A stretch of 64,000 nucleotides of DNA, taken from Stigmatella aurantiaca DW4/3-1. Its GTDB lineage: Bacteria; Myxococcota; Myxococcia; Myxococcales; Myxococcaceae. Within the stretch, counting starts at the first letter, position 1; the number at the start of each line of letters is the position of its first letter. Under the pieces are notes generated by a model. That model was given only the letters and a program-made list of their open reading frames with translations. It did not search any database and had not been told where the DNA came from. Shown here in pieces: positions 60,801 to 64,000 of the stretch. The stretch is taken from contig NC_014623.1 of NCBI RefSeq assembly GCF_000165485.1, forward strand, positions 2,065,501-2,129,500. The letters are read 5' to 3'. The position numbers were made by a program, and so were the translations under genes.

Positions 60801-62351
60801 CTACTCGCCCGAGGAGGCCGTCCCGGCGGCAGCCGAGGCTGGGAAGGTGCGGCAAGCGGTGTCGTACTCCGCCCACCAGCCCTCCAAGGCCTTCATGTCC
60901 GTGGCCCGGGGCTCATCCCCCGGGCCCGCCATCTCCAGGTACGCATGCAGCAGGGGCCGGAAGTGCGGGTGCGCGCAGCGGTCGATGATGTCCATGGCCC
61001 GCCGCTTCGGCGAGCGGATGTCCATGTTGAGGGCGTAGCCGTGCTCGGTGACGACACATTTGATGTCGTGCTCGGTGTGATCGATGTGCCGCACGTACGG
61101 CATGACACAGCTCACCGTCCGTCCGTCGCGCAGCCGCCGGGTGGAGGGCGTGTGGACGATGCTCAGGTAGGCATTGCGGAAGAAGTCTCCCGAGCCGCCC
61201 AGGCCATTGACGATGCGTGAGCCGTCGATGTGGGTGGAGTTGACGTGCCCATACATGTCCACCTCGATGGGCGTGTTCATCGCGATGACGAACAGGCGGG
61301 AGATGATCTCCGGGCTGTTGGACAGCCACATGGGCCGGAGCACCAGCCGGTCCCGGCAGCGCTCGAACAGGTGCTGGAAGCGCTGGCGCCCCTCGGCCGA
61401 GAAGGACACGGCGGTGGACGAGGCACAGTCGAACTTCGCGTCGTCCTCGAGGTAGCGCAGCATTCCGTCCTGGAACACCTCGGTCCAGAACCGGATCTTC
61501 TGGAAGGGCGAGTCATACAGCTCGCCGATGATGGCATTGGCCACGTTGCCCACCCCGGACTGGATGGGCGGCAGGCGCTTGCCCCACTGAAACTGCTCGC
61601 GGCACTGGAGCAGGAAGGCGATGACGTTCTGCGCGATGCGCGTGTCCGTGCTGCTCGTGGCCTTGAAGGGCACCGGGTGGTCCGGCGTGCGCGACTCCAC
61701 GACCGCCACCACCTTGTGGAGGTCGAACTCCACGTAAGGGGTGCCGATGCGGTCCCTCACGTTCACCAGCGGCAGCGGCCAGCCCACCTTGGGGTGGACC
61801 GTGGGCAGGACGATGTCGTGGAAGCCCGTGTAGTCGGGCACCGCCGTGTTGACCTCCAGGATGATCTTCTTGGCGCGCGCGAGCGCCTCGACGCTGACAC
61901 CCACCGAGGAGGTGAGGATGAGGCTGCCATCCGGGCGGATGCGCGACACCTCCACCACCGCCACGTCGATGTCCCCATAGAAGCCGTACATCAGGTTGCG
62001 CGCGAACGCCGACAGGTGGACGTCGGTGAAGTCCATCTCCCCGGTGTGGATGCGCTTGCGCGAGGCGGCCGAGGACATGTACGGCCCGCGCTTGCGGATG
62101 AAGGGGGCGAGCGGCCCCTCCACGTCCTCCGACAGCGAGGCGCCAGACAGCAGGGTGATGCGGGCGTCCGGGGCCGTCTGGGAGAAGTGGTACGCCAGGG
62201 CGGGGAGGACCGTCTTGGGCTCACCCGACTTGGTGAAGCCGCTGATGGCGATGGTGTGGCCATCGGTGATGTGTTTCACCGCCTCTTCCACCGGAACCAC
62301 CTTCGTCCGAAGGAAGGGGTTCTCGATGCGCTCCTGGAGCGTGCTCGTCAC
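60801..62351 (-). CDS. Acetyl-CoA hydrolase/transferase (succinyl-CoA:acetate CoA-transferase type)
   Basis: 516 residues from a GTG at 62351 with AGGAGG seven bases upstream. Motifs: DGHTIAISGFTKSGEPK at the N-terminus, GVGNVANAIIGEL, the catalytic glutamate in FWTEVFQDGM and IDGSRIVNGLGGSGDF. Predicted reaction: exchange of CoA between acetate and succinate, or acetyl-CoA hydrolysis. The intrinsic terminator of the GH16 gene lies directly upstream of its ribosome site, so its transcript must start inside or pass through that stem. Confidence 0.93.
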   Translation of the reverse strand: MTSTLQERIENPFLRTKVVPVEEAVKHITDGHTIAISGFTKSGEPKTVLPALAYHFSQTAPDARITLLSGASLSEDVEGPLAPFIRKRGPYMSSAASRKRIHTGEMDFTDVHLSAFARNLMYGFYGDIDVAVVEVSRIRPDGSLILTSSVGVSVEALARAKKIILEVNTAVPDYTGFHDIVLPTVHPKVGWPLPLVNVRDRIGTPYVEFDLHKVVAVVESRTPDHPVPFKATSSTDTRIAQNVIAFLLQCREQFQWGKRLPPIQSGVGNVANAIIGELYDSPFQKIRFWTEVFQDGMLRYLEDDAKFDCASSTAVSFSAEGRQRFQHLFERCRDRLVLRPMWLSNSPEIISRLFVIAMNTPIEVDMYGHVNSTHIDGSRIVNGLGGSGDFFRNAYLSIVHTPSTRRLRDGRTVSCVMPYVRHIDHTEHDIKCVVTEHGYALNMDIRSPKRRAMDIIDRCAHPHFRPLLHAYLEMAGPGDEPRATDMKALEGWWAEYDTACRTFPASAAAGTASSGE

Positions 62352-62365
62352 GTGCGGGCCTCCTG

Positions 62366-62411
62366 AAAAGAAAAACGGCGGGGGGGCTCGGATGCCGAAC
62401 CCACCCCGCCG
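62366..62411 (-). terminator. Strong intrinsic terminator of the GH16 gene, touching the next gene's ribosome site
   Basis: On the minus strand CGGCGGGGTGG pairs with CCCCCCCGCCG (62376-62411), followed directly by TTTTTCTTTT (62366-62375). The AGGAGG of the CoA-transferase follows with at most one base between. It may also act as a 5' leader stem for that gene. Confidence 0.9.
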
Positions 62412-62426
62412 CTTGCGCTCACCCTA

Positions 62427-63764
62427 CTACTGCCACTGGAAGGCGCGCACGTAGTCGATCTCGAACACCTGCGGCGTCCGGGTGATGAGGTCCGCCGTGG
62501 CCTGCGGCACGCCGTAGTACGGCTGGGTCGCCCCGTTGACGCCGGCCGGGTAGCCACCGCCCACCGCCAGGTTCAGGATGATGTACTGGGCCTTGTCATA
62601 CTGCCAGGCGCCATACCGGGTGACCTCGGCCTTCGTCACGGTCCGGTAGAGGTTGCCGTCAACGAACCACTTGATTTCGGCGGGCGAGTACTCGACCCGG
62701 TACGTGTGCCAGTTGTTGATCCCATTGCCGGCAGGGAACGTGTAGCGTCCGTTGATGGGCGTGTTGCCCGAGTAACCCGGGCCGTGCAGCGCCATGGAGA
62801 CCCAGTCGCCGTAGCCGACGTTCTCCATGATGTCGAGCTCGCCGCAGTTCGGCCAGCCCACCGAGTTGATGTCGTGGCCCAGCATCCAGAAGGCCGGCCA
62901 CAGGCCCGGGCCCACCGGCATCTTCAGCCGCGCCTCGACGGCGCCGTGGGTGAACTGCTTCTTGCCCGCGGTCTCCAGGCGGCCGGAGGTGAAGGGGTAG
63001 CCGTTGTTGTTCTCGCGGCGGGCGATGAGCTTCAGCGTGCCGTTGCTCACCTGCACGTTGTTGCCCGAGGTCGTGTACTGCTGCTGCTCGTTGTTGACGT
63101 GGACGTTGGTGATGTAGCTCCAGTTGGCGGTGTTCACGGCGGTGCCGTCGAACTCATCGCCCCAGATCTGCACCCACTTGCCGCCGCCGCCGCCGCCGCC
63201 ACCGCCCACGATGCCGATGGAGAACGCCTCCCAGCAGCCCGCGGTGGTGCGGTCCGCGTACAGCGGCGCGTTCGCCCCACGGTTCGTGTCGGTCGAGACG
63301 TACTTGCCGGTGCTCTTGGCAATCAGGCCGATGTTGCCGTCGGCGAACTCCACCCACGTGAAGCGCTCCCAGTCACCGATGGTGGTCCGGTCCGCGACGA
63401 GCCGGCCGGCCACGTTCGTGTCGGCCGAGACGTACTTCTGCGTCTCGCTGACGCGCAGCGCAATGGTGCCGCTGCCCGCGTCAACCACCTGGAAATGCTC
63501 CCAGCCGGCCGTCGTGGCGCGGTCCGCCACCAGGGGCGAGTTCGCGCCGAGGTTGCCGTCCGCGGAGACAAACTTCCCGGTCAGACAGGACTTGAGCCAA
63601 ATCGTTTGCCCGATGGGGGCCTTGACGGATTGCTTCGCCTCGCCCGTGGGCGCGGGCGCACTTTCGCCTTCGGGCGCGCACGCGGGGGCTCCCAGCAGCA
63701 TGCTGCCTACGCCCATCATCAGGACCCAACGGCTTCCCATCGCCTTTTTGAAGTTCAAAGCCAT
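62427..63764 (-). CDS. Secreted GH16 endo-beta-1,3-glucanase with N-terminal fascin-like domain
   Basis: 445 residues from the ATG at 63764 (AAGGAGAG six bases upstream). Signal peptide to about residue 30 (LLGAPACAPE; a partial lipobox, so lipoprotein or SPase I). Three trefoil-like repeats (GKFVSADGNLGANSPLVAD, QKYVSADTNVAGRLVADRT, GKYVSTDTNRGANAPLYAD) form a fascin/actin-crosslinking-like domain (about 50-180), then nine glycines, then a GH16 domain with the catalytic ELDIME (Glu309, Glu314). It should cleave beta-1,3-glucans such as fungal wall laminarin; the trefoil may bind carbohydrate. Confidence 0.93.
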   Translation of the reverse strand: MALNFKKAMGSRWVLMMGVGSMLLGAPACAPEGESAPAPTGEAKQSVKAPIGQTIWLKSCLTGKFVSADGNLGANSPLVADRATTAGWEHFQVVDAGSGTIALRVSETQKYVSADTNVAGRLVADRTTIGDWERFTWVEFADGNIGLIAKSTGKYVSTDTNRGANAPLYADRTTAGCWEAFSIGIVGGGGGGGGGKWVQIWGDEFDGTAVNTANWSYITNVHVNNEQQQYTTSGNNVQVSNGTLKLIARRENNNGYPFTSGRLETAGKKQFTHGAVEARLKMPVGPGLWPAFWMLGHDINSVGWPNCGELDIMENVGYGDWVSMALHGPGYSGNTPINGRYTFPAGNGINNWHTYRVEYSPAEIKWFVDGNLYRTVTKAEVTRYGAWQYDKAQYIILNLAVGGGYPAGVNGATQPYYGVPQATADLITRTPQVFEIDYVRAFQWQ

Positions 63765-63902
63765 TCGACTCTCCTTAGGTGTATTGCGCGCCCAGCCAGA
63801 CCCTCGTGCTGTGACAAATCGCTGATACGCCAAGAAGATGGTTTTTACCAGTATTTCTTGTTGTCAAACGATAGCGGGTTTCGCTTTACCCGCTTGTGAG
63901 CG

Positions 63903-64000
63903 TTCACTTCACGTCCTCGCCGGTTTTCTTTTCGTACCAGCGGGTCGGCTGAAGAATCTGAATGTCGGTGCCCTGAGCCCCCGTCTCCACGCCCACGGCG
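63903..64000 (-). CDS. C-terminal end of a gene cut by the right edge
   Basis: The last 32 codons on the minus strand read VGVETGAQGTDIQILQPTRW then YEKKTGEDVK and a TGA at 63903-63905. No family can be named from so little. It lies 138 bases upstream of the GH16 gene on the same strand. Confidence 0.6.

Overview
High GC content, heavy third-position GC bias that opens long antisense frames, and the gene families present (a fully reducing type I PKS, an NtrC-type two-component pair, long coiled-coil and HEAT proteins, Pro/Ala-rich proteins) point to a myxobacterium, probably of the Cystobacter/Stigmatella/Myxococcus group. No rRNA, tRNA or CRISPR array was seen. The genus is an inference from style, not a match.

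Layout. 1-3672: partial biotin carboxylase, a lipoprotein, a DctA-type transporter and a DCC-family oxidoreductase. 3678-15072: a compact biosynthetic cluster, the most interesting locus. One minus-strand operon, read from 13781 down to 3678, encodes a ScoE/Rv0097-type isonitrile-forming Fe(II)/2OG oxygenase, a ScoD/FcoT-type thioesterase-fold protein, a stand-alone ACP with a C-terminal docking helix, a KS-AT-DH-ER-KR-ACP polyketide synthase and a ScoC/FadD10-like acyl ligase. A Rieske oxygenase diverges from it. 15279-26265: a glycine-zipper giant protein, carboxyltransferase AccD/PccB, an M4 metalloprotease with an inserted P domain, a ROK kinase, a stand-alone LysR DNA-binding domain and methionine aminopeptidase.

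26515-32500 looks like accessory DNA: a two-gene UvrD-like helicase plus Cas4/AddB-like nuclease unit, a GntR regulator with an odd tail over a possible gene relic, a cupin and about 670 bases of non-coding sequence. 32559-39238: PRMT-like methyltransferase, Cys-rich secreted protein, WS/DGAT acyltransferase, HEAT protein. 39266-42720: sigma-54 response regulator and histidine kinase, then a broken S8 protease. 42732-47843: MshEN/GAF/HEAT protein with three copies of an 11-residue repeat, RDD protein, GlsB-like protein, RsmE. 47936-54508: Mpo1-like protein, BlaI/M56 pair with two BlaI-type operators, secreted proteins, PrmA. 54525-64000: M16 peptidase, coiled-coil protein, HemW, CoA-transferase, GH16 glucanase, and the tail of one more gene.

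How it fits together. In known isonitrile lipopeptide pathways the ligase loads an enoyl chain on the ACP, ScoD helps add glycine and release the N-carboxymethyl amino acid, ScoE turns that group into an isonitrile, and an NRPS uses the product. Here all four early functions are present but the partner is a single reducing PKS module, with matching putative docking helices on the ACP and PKS. The predicted product is therefore an isonitrile-bearing reduced polyketide or fatty acid rather than a lipopeptide. This is inference; no product can be read from the sequence.
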